A stretch of 64,000 nucleotides of DNA from positions 48,491,015 through 48,555,014 of the forward strand of contig CM059189.1 in NCBI GenBank assembly GCA_030323885.1, given 5' to 3'. The first letter of the stretch is position 1. Each line of letters begins with the position of its first letter. The translations under genes and the position numbers were made by a program. The notes below the pieces were generated by a model. The model ran no database searches. It worked only from the letters and a program-made list of their open reading frames with translations, and had not been told where the DNA came from. Shown here piece by piece: positions 10,753-22,090 of the stretch. This DNA is from Branchipolynoe longqiensis. Its lineage: Eukaryota > Annelida > Polychaeta > Phyllodocida > Polynoidae.

Positions 10753-11597
10753 TATGTCTGTGTATATGCACATACTACGCAGACATATATATATATATGC
10801 TTAAATATATATACATATACACACAAATATGTGTATATATATGTGCATATACGTATATTTCACCTCATCCCCTAGCCTCCTGGCTAATTATAGCACAGGG
10901 AGATGTAGCACTTCCAGTCGAACAATTTGCATTTCCAACTCGCTGAGAACGGACGCATGTAAGGTCAGCAGCGAACTTTCAGTTACCATTTATTTTGGGA
11001 CGTGCCTTATGCGGGGTGATTCTGTCTATTAATTACTACCAGTTGGGGTGGTATTTGGAGCTAGAGGTTTTTGTTCTTATTCTCTTAATTATAGCCAAAA
11101 TCGTCTTTGAAAAACACCGAGATGGTTCTACCGGTGTGTTGTCGGTCCAATGGCATAGCCACGCCTGCCTTCACAAGCAAACACTCGACACCGACTATGC
11201 ACTTGCCGGCGCCAGTCACCCAAGGAGTGGTCGTTTTATTGAGCCAGGGTTTTTTTTCTTCCCCGTTGGGGTTGGCTAGGACATTAGTCCAATAATTCAG
11301 GGTAGCTTTGCTACATAGGCACCTGAAAAAATGGGGGACAGGCTCCTCAGCACAGTTATGCGGAGACGCCGCGTACACTGGCACGGCCATTGAGAGATAT
11401 ATTTTATATATATATCCGTACGGTACCGACGTATGTAAACGTCTGGTAGCTAAAACACTACGTAATAGTTTACTATTGTAAAGTTTTGTTACGGACCCTT
11501 TTTCGGGGGTTTTATTAGCTAATTTTAGTTTGTATGGTAGTCTTGACTGTAATTTACATGTAGTAGTGTTGTTCTAATTTGGGACATCTATTTACAG
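10753..11597. other. No gene seen; AT microsatellite and possible 5' end of the DIRS1-like element
   Basis: 10,750-10,860 is a TATATG/ATATAC microsatellite. 11,000-11,597 precedes the plus-strand DIRS1-like gag and may contain its terminal repeat; I could not define one by eye. Confidence 0.4.
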
Positions 11598-12640
11598 ATG
11601 GCTGCCAGGCAGACACAACAGCGCAGAACGGTGGTGCAACCACTGGCAGATCGCCAGTCAGGGGACGAGCCAGACGACTATGGTAGTCAGATGGACACGC
11701 ACCCCGAGTTATCTAGGTCAACCAGGGGTGTCGTCATGGCTCCTGTTGACCCACAACTGGGGGTCACTGTTGCGAAGATCAGCGGGGGGCTTGACCAGTT
11801 GCTCGATGCACGCCTCAATGAGTTGCTGGCGTGGAAACTACAACAACAAATGGATATGACACAGAAGGTGTCATGCAAGTCAAAGTGGTCTCATGAAGTG
11901 TCGGAGTCTGATTCAGATGAAGCGGAGTCAGTAATCTCGCAGCGGTCGGTACCTCACTGTGTCGGTGAAAACCAAGAAAAAGAAGGCCAATTCGGACACC
12001 GATAAGTCTTTGGTGTCTGAATCGGGTCTCTCAGAGAGCAATAGGTATCGCAGACCAAAGGTTACGTCTAAGAAAGTCAAGAAAGCTAAGAAGCCTAAGA
12101 AAGTCAAGAAAGCTAAGAAGCACAAGAAGTAAAAAAAGAAACACTCTTCGACTTCGGACTCTTATGAATCAACGTTTCCATCCTCGGATTCAGAGGCCAA
12201 GGCCGATGGTGTCATGGAGAAGAAGTAAGCGAAAGCAGCTAAAAGGAAACGGTTTGATCCTCACAATTCGGTGAGAGTCAGAACACTCCTGAGAACAGCG
12301 CTTGAGGGTCACTTTGATACCTTCAAGCCGACAGAGGTGATTGCCAAAGCAGCAGAGAAGTACACTGGTATTAAGGGTGTCAAGGAATCGTTCATTTGTG
12401 ATATGGACACTGACGTCATTCTGACAGACCAGCTGAAGAGGTATGAGCAAATGCTGCATACCATGCAGACGGCGATCCTCGCCGCGATGGCAGCGATCGT
12501 GCCGGTGGCTAACCGTATGGCCAATGAGAATAAATTCACAACGTGGGCTGGAGCTGTTGGCAGCGGCTAGCTCGTATGCAACGTTTCGCAGATTCGAAAA
12601 TGTCTACAACGGTGTGACTACTGATGCTGGCTAGTGTGTC
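11598..12640 (+). pseudogene. Gag-like ORF remnant (DIRS1-like)
   Basis: Opens at ATG 11598 with a Gln/Arg-rich start ('MAARQTQQRRTVVQPLADRQ'). An acidic Ser/Glu/Asp region follows ('SESDSDEAESV'), then, after a frameshift near 12,000, a strongly basic Lys repeat ('KKVKKAKKPKKVKKAKKHKK', 12,067-12,130). A helical region ('DVILTDQLKRYEQMLHTMQ') lies at 12,271-12,570. The basic tract may bind nucleic acid. Assigned as gag from its position upstream of RT. Confidence 0.5.
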
Positions 12641-13128
12641 AAGGACAAACAGGGTAAAGAGTTCACACTCTTCATGGCCCCTAAGCCAATTAAGGGCAAA
12701 CCCTGGGACAAAACTTTGTTGTTTGGTGGTCAACTGTAGAATTTTCTCAAGGAAGCGGAATCCATTACCAAATGCGGCAAGCAAATGGGTACCAAATGCA
12801 AAGCGGGGGATAACTCCTCGAAGAACAAGCGAGAGAGGGCAGATCGTTCAAGAAGAGGTGTCTTCAGAGGAAACAGAGTTCCGTTCGGGCCAACGGGCCC
12901 GATGTTCAGAGGGCGATAGCAGAGGAATCTGTTCGGTTGGAAGGAATTTAACCATCCCAACTTTGGAAGGCCCGCGGCGCCTCAAGGCAGGGGCCAGGGT
13001 TTCTTCAGGGGAGGTGCCAGATAGAGCCAGCTACAGCTTCTCCTGATCAGCAAGAACTGGTAACTACCAAATTTTTGGCAGGCTATGTAGCTAATTGCTT
13101 AGACTATTAGTCTGATTTAACCCATTCG

Positions 13129-13840
13129 GTTGAAATTCTAAGTTTGGTCCGAGGGGTGGAAATTCCGTTTATCTCAATGCCAATTCAAAATCGAGCCAAG
13201 GCCCCTTATAAATTTACTGAAATTGATGAGGGGAAGGCGGATCGGGAGGTTAACAATTTATTAACAGAGGGAATTATCACCTGCGCTTCTTATGTAGAAT
13301 GACAATTTATTTCTAGCATTTTTCTTAGAAATAAACCGAATGGGGAATCAACAGTGATCCTGGACTTAACTGACTTGAACAAATTGGTCCATTACGAACA
13401 TTTAAAAATGTTTTCGCTTAAAACTGCCTTGGATTTAACGACACAGGGGGTGTGGATGGGGTCGGTTGACCTTAAACATGCTTATTATTCTATAGCGATT
13501 GCAGCAGAGTATAGAAAATGGATTTATTTGGCGTAACCAATTGTTTGAGTTTACTTGTATGCCAAATGGTCTGTCAGTCTGCCCCAGGTATTTCATGAAA
13601 TTGTTGAAACCAATTTATGCCAGGTTAAGCCAACAAGGCTTTGTCACGTTCCCGTATATTGATGATTCATTTGTAATTGCAAATTCGGAGAAGGAATGCC
13701 ATGTAGCATTAACAGCTCTTACTGTGGAACTCACGAAAGCAGGTTTCTGGGTACATTCCAAAAAGTCAGTGCTCAAACCTCCACAAAAACTAATCTTTTT
13801 GGGTTTGATACTTAACACCATTTCGACGGAGGTGTCCTGA
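13129..13840 (+). pseudogene. Reverse transcriptase remnant (DIRS1-like)
   Basis: Contains the RT blocks in order: 'GIITCASYVE' (followed by an in-frame stop near 13,300), 'FLRNKPNGESTVILDLTDLN', 'GSVDLKHAYYSIAIAAEYRK', a frameshift near 13,535, 'FTCMPNGLSVCPRYFMKLLK', and the catalytic 'PYIDDSFVIANSEK' (about 13,648-13,690). It ends 'KLIFLGLILNT' and a stop at 13,838. The order and spacing are those of DIRS1-family RT. At least one stop and one frameshift make it non-functional. Confidence 0.8.
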
Positions 13841-13967
13841 ACCGAGGGAAAAATAGACAATTTTATTGATTTTAGTTAAAAAATTCTGGTTGACAGAAAG
13901 AAATAAAAAATTAGAAGAGTAGCAGCAATCATAAAAATAATGATTTCTTACTCACAGGGATTAAAGT

Positions 13968-14395
13968 ATGCGCATGAACACATCAAATCTCTCGAAATTG
14001 ATAACAAATCGAGCACTTAAGAGGGCTAAAGGCAATTTTGATAGAAATAGGACAATTTCAGAAGAAGGTCTAGACGACCTTGAATGGTGGCTACATAACA
14101 TCAGAGGCACACCTCAGAAAATGAAATTAGATGAAGCAGAATTGCTACAGACGCTTCGCTTGAGGGCTGGGGAGCCCAACAAGGAGCACTAGACACAGGA
14201 GGTAGATGGTTAGACATCGAGGCTGATGATCACATAAACGTGTTGGAGCTTAAAACCATTCATCTAGGGTTGCGCAAACTTCTTACCGATAATAACACAG
14301 AGTTAGCGTATGTAAGAAGGATGGGGGGAACGAGATCCCCTCGATGCAACGAAATAGCCAAATTAATTTGGCAATGGGTAGAGGCCAAAAAGCCG
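13968..14395 (+). pseudogene. RNase H remnant (DIRS1-like)
   Basis: Includes 'LDDLEWWLHNI' and, after frameshifts, 'HINVLELKTIHLGLRKLL' and 'AYVRRMGGTRSPRCNEIAKL', blocks typical of DIRS1-type RNase H. It is broken at 14,396 by the minisatellite, just where the sequence reads '...QWVEAKKPSG'. Confidence 0.7.
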
Positions 14396-15310
14396 AGCGG
14401 GGTAAAGTCGAGCCGTGTAAAGTCACGCTGGGTACAGTCAAGCCGGGTACAGTCAAGCTGGGTAGAGTCGAGCCGGGTAGAGTTGAGCCGGTTAAAGTCG
14501 AGCTGGGTAAAGTCGAGCCGGTTAATGTCGAGCCGGATAAAGTCGAGGCGTGTAAAGTTGAGTCGTGTAAAGTCGCCCCGGATAAAGTCGAGCAGGGTAA
14601 AAGTCAAGCTGGGTAGAGTCGAGCCAGGTAAAGTCGAGCTGGGTAGAGTCGAGCCGGGTAAAGTTGAGCCGGTTAAAGTCCAGCCGGGTCGAGTCGAGCC
14701 GAGTAAAGTCGAGCCGGTTAAGGTCAAGACGTAAAGTCAAGCCGGATAGAGTTAAGCCGGGTAGAGTCGAGCCGAGTAAAGTCAAGTCGGGTAGAGTCGA
14801 GTTGGGTAGAGTCGAGCCAGGTAGAGTCGAGCCGGGTAAAGTTGAGTCGGGTCAAATCGAGCAGGGTAGTTGAGCTGGGTAAAGTTGAGCTGGTTAGAGT
14901 CGAGCCGCATAAAGTCGAGTCGGTGAAGTCAAGCAGGGCAAAAGTCAAGCTGGGTAAAGTCGAGCCGGGTAAAGTCGAGCCAGGTAAAGTCGAGCCGGGT
15001 AAAGTCAAGTCGGGTAGAATCAAGCCGGGTAAAGTCGAGTCGGGTAGAGTCGAGCCAGGTAGAGTCAAGCCGGGTAGAGTCGAGCCGGGTAAAGTCAAGG
15101 GGGTAAAGTCGAGCCAGGTAAAGTTGAGCCGGGTAAAGTTGAGCCGGTTAGAGTCGAGCCAGTAGAGTCAAGCCGTGTAAAGTCGAGCCGGGTAAAGTCG
15201 AGTCGGGTAAAGTCGAGCCGGGTAAAGTCAAGTCGGTTAAAGTCCAGCCGGTAAAGTCCAACCGGGTAAAGTCCAGCCCCGAAAAGTCCAGCACGGTAAA
15301 GTCGAGTAAT
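14396..15310. repeat. 15-bp minisatellite (GGGTAAAGTCGAGCC)
   Basis: About 60 copies of a 15-bp unit with G/A and T/G variants. Because 15 is divisible by three, long ORFs appear in several frames on both strands; none is a credible protein. It starts exactly inside the RNase H remnant. Confidence 0.95.
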
Positions 15311-16320
15311 GTCAAGTCAGGTGAAAGCATATTGATTAATATTAATATAATTATGCATTTAACTAAATTATTAAGACATTCGTTTAAAAAAAAAAGTATT
15401 CCGGTTCTAAGATTCGAACCAGTTACCCTCTGATCTTGAAACCAACACTCGGCCATCTGAGATACAGTGGAACTGCAACCCAGTGGGGTCCAATAGATAC
15501 GTGTAGGTCATAACTTCGATTTGATTCAAAATGAATAGAAATACATAACAATTTGGCATAAACATGTATGCACACATGCAATATAATGATCTGATGAATA
15601 TAACTAACACAAAACTAGCCATAGTTAAACATTTTGAACTTAGAAACATACAATTCCCCACAAAACAATCAGTCACTTTATCCAGATCACTATTATTTAT
15701 TCATGTTCTAAATATTAAAATGCGATATGTGTCAACAGACACTTGTTTCATAGAAATATATAACCAATATCTGATTAACCCTACTCATTTTCTAGTTCTA
15801 CATATGTCATTAACCAAAGGATATAAATAAAAACATGAATAAAATAAGTAAAACTGACTGGCTATGGCTCTAACACTAGTCTGAGTGCCCAGATTTGTCT
15901 AAATCTAAATGCACATGGCATAAGATGTGCTGATTATATTGATGTAAATGCAATGCTAGATAAAAGATTAACATCTTAATTTATTTTATTTTTTAGTTGG
16001 TTATTCTATGTTTCAAACAAGGGTGCAGAAGAGCTGAAACTAGCACATTTCATAGCTGCACCCAGTGTCTTAGCATTGGCCATGTGCTTCGCGGGGATTT
16101 GTTTATCTTCCATGCATCCCACAATGCACCGCGTGGCTGGAATGGCGATGTAGTCTGTTGGTGGCAGAATGCTGGGAGGTCCTGACAGCATGTGAATAAT
16201 GAGCAAACAATATGGGTAGAAATAATATGAAAAAAATTAAATAGTAAGGATAATAATTCAATCATTTTAAATATAAATTAAATCAAATTTAAATAAATAT
16301 CACCACATCATCATTGACCA
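15311..16320 (-). other. No gene seen; tRNA-like SINE head at 15,405-15,475
   Basis: A+T-rich. Reading the minus strand, 15,475-15,405 has an A-box-like 'TCTCAGATGGCCGAGTG' and a B box 'GGTTCGAATCT'. It has an oversized, poorly paired anticodon region, so it is better read as a SINE head than a tRNA gene. Nothing else is seen. Confidence 0.5.
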
Positions 16321-16512
16321 GAATGGTGTGGCTAGAGGTGGGCACCACACCCAATAGGGGTGTGGATTGCAGACCGAGTGTTGCTGTGTGGCTATTGCAT
16401 GCATGACTACCTCTAACCTGGTCTATATGACATATCACATGCCCCTTTGCAGTGCAGCTTAGTGGGGGTTTCCTAGCCTAATTTGCACAAATATTTTTTG
16501 TAAGTTTTTAGG

Positions 16513-17162
16513 TCAGGAATTTACCGTTTGGGCATTCCACACCTTGGCAGCCATTTCCAGCGTGCTTCTCTCATGAGCTTTTATTTGGCTTCTGGTCTGC
16601 TTCAGTAGTGGCGCATTATTTTCTCTAGTAGCCCTTTGCGGTTTTGTTAGGAGTTTATTGTTTTGCCTATAGCTATACGCTAATGTTTTTAAATGAATTA
16701 TTCTCCTATTTTCTAGTAATTTCACTTTGGTTCTTTTGTGTATGCCATAGGTGGGGTGCAGCTTGTCTACTCTTAGACAGATGTTTAGGGCTCTGTTCTG
16801 CAGTATTTGCATTTTTTTAGTAGTTCTTTTCTCACACCCATATAGTTTGCATAGTCAAAATAGGGGAGCACCATGCCCTTGAAGATTTGTATTGACATTT
16901 CTTGTGTCATGTAGTCTCTTAGCTTTGCAAATAGCCACAGTTTATGGTTTACTTTCTGGATAATTTTACGAGAAGAGTGCTGTTTTTGATTTGCTTGTGT
17001 TGATGGTTATTTTGTTGGACTCACACCACTCGTCTAGTTTTAGTAGGAGTTTATTTAGTTTAGTTGTTACCTCCTCTCCTGTGGTGCCATTTGCGTATAT
17101 GACTGTGTCATCTGCATATAGTTGGAAGCACTCAGTTTCCATCCATTTTTCTAGATCGTTTA
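16513..17162 (-). pseudogene. LINE reverse transcriptase, YADD box and C-terminal region
   Basis: Resumes at 17,162 with 'NDLEKWMETECFQLYADDTV' (catalytic YADD near 17,110-17,120) and 'GTTGEEVTTKLNKLLLKLD'. It continues, after frame changes, into 16,812-16,513 ('ILQNRALNICLRVDKLHPTY', 'TKVKLLENRRIIHLKTLAYS', 'IKAHERSTLEMAAKVWN'). Both aspartates of the active site are present. The frame is broken, so it is not a working copy. Confidence 0.8.
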
Positions 17163-18081
17163 ACCGTTGGGCTACTCCACCCCTGCTTAAGGCGAGCCTA
17201 CGTGTTAATTTATATAATTATTTCCTGGGCCAGCCGCGGGCCGCTGCTGCCTCCCGTCCCGTCTGCAAGTAGTCCGTGTCCGTCGGTGTCGTGCCCGGGC
17301 TAAAGTCAACCAGCCAGAGTATTGTCTAAATACGGATTTTGCCCTTCTCGCATTTATCGGCCTAAAGCATTTACTTAGTTATTTCAACTAACTGGCTGGT
17401 CTCCCCGCCTTACGGTGTATTTAATATGTTTAAATTGATCCAGAACTAAGCAGACGCGCTAGTGTTACTGCCACTGTCACTGATAATCAGGCTAAGTTAC
17501 TGTCATATTTTATCCAAAAGATCTCTACGTTAATTCTGTTAATATGTCTGTTATAATCTTCCCGCAGATGGGTTAAGTAGCTGCATAAGGCCTATTAGGC
17601 TTAAGGCCCTTAATTATATATAAAGCAATCGAATATTAAGTTTGACCATAGCGGTTAATCTTTAGAATAGTAAAGAATGCAAGGAACGTTCCAATTTACC
17701 TTTCCAAGAGCTCACGGCTTTATTCTTAACCAAACTAACAATCAATCATAGCAACATGTCGTATATGTATTATTCAATCCCCTCCCATATTATTAAGTTA
17801 AAACAAGTTTAGAATTTCAACAATAATGGCCTAAATCTCGGCTAAAACATCAGAGCGTCCATAAACAGGTCTGATGGGTCTGGGTCCGAACGCCCGACCT
17901 CCTCTCACTGCTAGGAGAGTCGCAATTGACATCTCCTAGCAACGCTTTACGGCCGGAAACCCGGGGCCTTGCAAATGTTGGCATTCGCGAGTCTGCCATG
18001 GTGAGTAGCCCGCATTTCCAAATGCGGGTTAATCGGCACAAGCTCGCAAATGTCACAAGGCAAATAGTCTTGCCCACTTCA
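17163..18081. mobile_element. 919-bp insertion with 8-bp target duplication
   Basis: It interrupts the LINE RT exactly within the codons for 'IND|LEKW'. ATCGTTTA occurs on both sides (17,155-17,162 and 18,082-18,089). The interior is non-coding apart from short ORFs. The ends are only weakly inverted ('ccgttgggctactcc' and 'agtcttgcccacttc'). An 8-bp duplication would fit hAT-like transposition, but the ends are not diagnostic. Confidence 0.7.
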
Positions 18082-18773
18082 ATCGTTTATATAGATTATA
18101 AAGAGTAGTGGCCCTAACAGTGACCCTTGGGGTACACCACATGTGATAGATTGGTTGTCTGATAGTATATTGTTTATTTTTGTTTTCTGTTGCCTGTTGC
18201 TGATGTAGCATTTTATCCAATCCATAGTGTTGGATTTTATGCCCATGGTTTTTAGTTTTTCCAATAGTATTTTATGGTCTCTGTGTCAAGTGCTTTGCTG
18301 AAGTCAATGAAGGCTGCTCCAACTAATTGTTTTTGGTTCATTGATGCCAGTATGTCATTTGTTAGGTTAGCTATTGATTTTGATGTGGAGTGCAGTTTCC
18401 TGAAGCCCCCTTGTCTTTCGTTTAGTATATCGGTTTTTTCCAGGTGTTCATTTATGTGTATATGTAACACTTTTTCAGTGAGCTTGCCTGGGGTTTGAAG
18501 AATTGATATTGGCCTGTAGTTTCCCATGTTTTGTTTGTCTCCACGTTTGTGAATAGGGGTGATGGTTGCCATTTTCCAGGCTGAGATAAAACGCCCCTGC
18601 TCAAAGGAGATGTTGAATAGGTCTACTATAGTGGCCGGGATGGCTTGGAGTGCCTCTTTCAGTATTTTGGTTGGTATTTCATCTATTCCACTTGGCTTAT
18701 TCGTGTCTATGTCATTTATTAATATTTTTACTTCTATCATATCTGTTTTGCAGGTGGGGATTTCGTTCTGCAC
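18082..18773 (-). pseudogene. LINE reverse transcriptase, N-terminal half
   Basis: Minus strand from 18,773: 'NKPSGIDEIPTKILKEALQ', 'WKMATITPIHKRGDKQNMGN', 'YRPISILQTPGKLTEKVL', 'RQGGFRKLHSTSKSIANL', 'GAAFIDFSKALDT'. A frameshift follows near 18,290 (DTETIKYYW), then 'GVPQGSLLGPLLFIIYIND'. The protein is cut right after IND by the 17,163-18,081 insertion and resumes at 17,154. Role by family: target-primed reverse transcription. Confidence 0.85.
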
Positions 18774-18995
18774 AGTTCCTGATCTGTTTTCCCATTTAAA
18801 AAAAAATTTCTGACAGCTTTTGCCCTATTGTGGCAAAGTGTGTGTTCAGTTTGTTTGCTGCATCTTTGTCTGTGAGCATTGCCCCTTCGTTATCTTGGAA
18901 GTTTGTATGCCCTTCTTTGTTATTTTTGGGAATAATAGGTTTACATTTTTCCAGAATTTGTTTGTGTTGCTTCCCCAGTCTTTGTCATCCTCATG

Positions 18996-19960
18996 GTGCC
19001 CGCGACCTTGTCGGCCGGCATGGCTAGGGTCATGGTGGGAGCATCTATGAGGATTCCTAGCCACCAGACGGCCGCCGTGGGGGGCTGAGTTTTCTCAGCC
19101 ACCTCGGGGAGGCCGAGCTCGTCAAACACGCCTCGGGCGGTGTGGAAGCGGGCGTCGGCGGTCGGGTGCGACGACTATGAGGTCGTCCAGATACATTGTG
19201 GCGGCTATCCCGCGTCCGCGTAGTATGTAAACTACTGCCTCTGCCACCCTCTGTATGTGGCAGCTGGACCCGCGTGCGCCAAACGGAACGGAGGTGTCGA
19301 GGTAGTAGCCACCTCGCCAGAGGGCCCCAAGGAGGGGCGAGTCGAGAGGGCAGGACCTAAAGTTCTGGTAGGCCCTGCTAATGTCCTTGGTGAACATGAA
19401 GCTGTTAGGGGCGCTGGCCTGGAGCTCGCGTGTGAACCCGTCGACCGTGGGGAGGCAGTGGTCGTTGGTGTGGCCCAGCGCGGTGTTCTTGATGATGTAC
19501 GCATTGACAGATGTTTTGCGGGGGGAAGGAGAGGTCGGTGATAATCCTCCTCTTACTGGGGTCGGCCTTCTCCCTCGTCATCATGGGCGAGGCATGGAAC
19601 CATGGTTGGAAGGGTGGTTCGCGGTAGGGGCCGTGGAGCGCCCCACACTCCATCTCCTTGCGGATGTATTCTCCCACAGCCTCCGGGTGTTTGGCGGCGC
19701 TGGGGTGGTTCCTGACCTGTCCTGTCCTGGAGGTGGGGCCGAGGGGGAAGCCGAACCAGAGGAAGTCGCCCAGCTGGCGGTGGTTGGGGGACCCGGAGAG
19801 CAGGGCGCTCCACCGGTCGACCCTAATGCCACTTGGTACCGGTATGCGGGCCTCCACCGCATTGGGCATCCCCGTGGTGCGGACGGCCGCGTATATATTC
19901 ACTATGCTGCCATCTACCGCGGAGGTGGGGCGCAGCCAGTGGTCACGGCGGTGCGCCACG
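18996..19960 (-). pseudogene. Reverse transcriptase remnant (DIRS-like copy 2)
   Basis: Minus-strand blocks: 'NHPSAAKHPEAVGEYIRKEM', 'WFHASPMMTREKADPSKRRI', 'ITDLSFPP', a frameshift at the G-run near 19,520, 'FMFTKDISRAYQNFRSCPLD', 'GGYYLDTSVPFGARGSSCHI', and the catalytic 'MYLDDLIVVAPD' (about 19,165-19,197). A further frameshift near 19,140 leads to 'FDELGLPEVAEKTQPPTAAV' and 'WWLGILIDAPTMTLAMP'. This is a complete RT fold without RNase H. Apart from the frameshifts the motifs are well kept. Confidence 0.8.
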
Positions 19961-20376
19961 GGGTGGGGTCGATGCGGCTCCCGGGGAGGGTTGTGGCGTC
20001 CTGAGCGCAGTGGGTCTGGATCCGGTCAAAGTCGGGATGGGCCTCCCCGCGATGGGTGGCGCCGGGGCCGTTAGTGGGTGCCCCGTCGTCGGCCCGGCCG
20101 ACGTCGGGCGGGGGTCCCAGCCCCAGGAGGCGGCGCTGGCGGGAGCCACGTGGTGAATACTTGCGCGGCGCCCGCGTATGTGGTGCTGCCCACATTTAAT
20201 GCTGGGCCGTTGCCCGCAATCCACCGGGCACCCGCATTCCCCATGCTGCTCACACCCGTCGGGTCGCCCGCATCTGCCAGTGTGGGCGCTGACTGGTGGG
20301 GGCAGGTGTGATGGGGGCGTGGTGCGTGTGTTCGGTTGGCGCCCCCCGGGGGGTGGCAGCAACGGGGGGCGCATCT

Positions 20377-20525
20377 GTCGGGTCGTCGAGCCAGGGGTTG
20401 TCCGCCAGATGTGGCGGTGAGGCGAGACGGCGATATGGCATGGTGATGGGCGGCGCGTCTGTCGGGTTGTCCAGCCGTGGCGTGACCGCCAGATGTGGCG
20501 GTGAGTCGAGACGGCGATATGGTGA
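20377..20525 (-). repeat. In-frame ~82-bp duplication in DIRS-like copy 2
   Basis: Two tandem copies encode, on the minus strand, 'PYRRLDSPPHLAV' and 'PYRRLASPPHLAD' followed by 'LDNPTDAPP' and 'LDDPTDAPP'. DNA motif 'gccagatgtggcggtga' occurs twice. Confidence 0.75.
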
Positions 20526-20709
20526 TGAGGCGAGATGGCGGTAATGGCTAATGGCCATCCCGCCGCCCGGGTGAGATGGACCGTTGGTGCTGCCGCCGCC
20601 GCGGCACGCTCCACCGCGCCCGAGGAGTGCTGGGCAGGCAGGAGCGGGGGGAGGGGGCAGGCCATCGGCTGGCCCGCGCCGGGGGTCAGCGGGTGCGGGG
20701 CCGGTGGGT

Positions 20710-22090
20710 TCAGCGGGTGCCCTTGCGCCGGCTTGAGGTGTGTGGTCCCCGCCGCCGTCCACCATAGCGGGGGCGGTGGTCGTTGGGCATGCCATGGTTG
20801 ATGTCGCCCCCGCGGCCTGCCGTCGGTGACCCAGGCGGGTGGGGCGGGGGTTGGGGGGGGCGGGTGTTTGGGCCGCCTCCCCCGCATCTAGTTTTTTGCA
20901 CTATCCCATGCCTTGCGGCTGCACTGCTGCTCGGAGTGGTCATAGAATGCCTGCGTGACCCTAAAGCAGTGGGCACAGGCATGGACGTCCTCGTCGGGGC
21001 CATCCTGGTGGTGCTGGGGGAGGGTGCAGCGGGGCACGGCCGCTCATGAGCCTCTGCCTCGATGCGGGAGCATCCCGAATTGTTGTTGCCGTTGTTTTCT
21101 TCCCGTCCACCACGTGCGTCCGCCCGGGTTGGGGTGGGCGCGGCCGTGTAATAGGTGAGCCGCTCGTGTAGCATGGCATTCCTATCGGACCAGGTAATCT
21201 TGTTCTTTTCAATACGATCAAAGATCCACTGCGACCATTTGCGTACCATGGGCCAAGGCTTCGTCATGGATTCCTCAGTGATGCACCGGTAATGGTCAAT
21301 CGTGTTCCTGTAGTCACCCGGGTCGTATACCGGCTCGTTGTCGAGTAGGGCCATGAACGCACAGAGGTACTCCCTCTCGGTCATGGTAACGCGCGCAGCC
21401 AGTTTCTGGGCAGCGGACTGGCATTCAGCCCGCTCCAGGTACATGTAAGGCTTGGATATAGGGTTCGCTACAAGCATGTCATGCATGATGGTTCGCCTAC
21501 CTTCCAGCCTGTGGTAAACGCGCGGTCATGATCCATCTCGTCATCGAGCACTTCTATTTGCTGGGTCCTAGCCTGCCTGCGAGTGATCCCGTCCCAGTAG
21601 CCGTCGGCCGCCGGGACGACCACTCCGACCGGGGATGCGACTGCGAGGAGGGGATCCGGTGCCAAGCCCTGTACGATGCGAGGTGGGAGAACTGGCCGAG
21701 TCGCCCCTCCCCATGCGGGGTCCCGCATATGGTCTCCCCTGACCTGGGCCTGTTGCGGGGCCATGCCAGGCGCTGGGCGGGGGGCAGCCGGTGTGGCGCC
21801 GGGACGGTCGTCAGCGCACGCTGGTGGGTTGATCTGGGGCGGGTCCCGCCCGGCTGCCTCGGCTATGAGAAGTATGGTATCGTGGAGGGCCCCGATCCGG
21901 TCGTCGAATCTAGCCTCCATTTCCACCAAACGTCGCTCCATGCGGGTGTCCGCCTCCCCACCATGTACGGGCCGCACGTCGAGTGGGGACGCGGCCGCCC
22001 CAGCCAGCCACGGGGAGGATTGCCCCGGCGGTCTGTAGGAGTCGGCACTGTCAATGGTGGAGCACCCCGCTCCCTGCGGTGAGCCTCCAT
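20710..22090 (-). pseudogene. Gag-like ORF remnant (DIRS-like copy 2)
   Basis: Two adjoining minus-strand frames. 21,977-21,468 starts with a predicted coiled coil ('RMERRLVEMEARFDDRIGAL'). 21,486-20,710 carries 'KPYMYLERAECQSAAQKLAA', 'MTEREYLCAFMALLDNEP' and 'KPWPMVRKWSQWIFDRIEKN', then a low-complexity tail. The PWP-x-V-R block is shared with copy 1. Function by family: gag-like structural protein. Confidence 0.6.

Larger units (their letters stand above)
11598..14395 (+). mobile_element. DIRS1-like retrotransposon, degenerate and truncated
   Basis: Plus-strand order is gag-like ORFs (11,598-12,640), RT (13,129-13,840) and RNase H (13,968-14,395). The sequence then passes abruptly into a 15-bp minisatellite, and no tyrosine recombinase is found. 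In-frame stops and frameshifts occur throughout. The RT is of the DIRS1 type ('YIDDSF' box), different from the YVDD/YLDD boxes of the three minus-strand elements. Confidence 0.75.
16320..18990 (-). mobile_element. Non-LTR retrotransposon (LINE), 3' portion, interrupted
   Basis: Minus-strand RT and C-terminal sequence of a LINE with a YADD box. It is split by a 919-bp insertion at 17,163-18,081 and meets the DIRS-like element 2 abruptly at about 18,990. The 3' part (16,429-16,850) is repeated at 54.8-55.2 kb, so the family is dispersed. The type looks closest to the Jockey/CR1 group, from general appearance only. Confidence 0.8.

Noticed and set aside
14240..15165. Lys/Val/Glu- or Leu/Thr/Asp-repeat ORFs on both strands
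   Set aside because: By-products of the 15-bp minisatellite.
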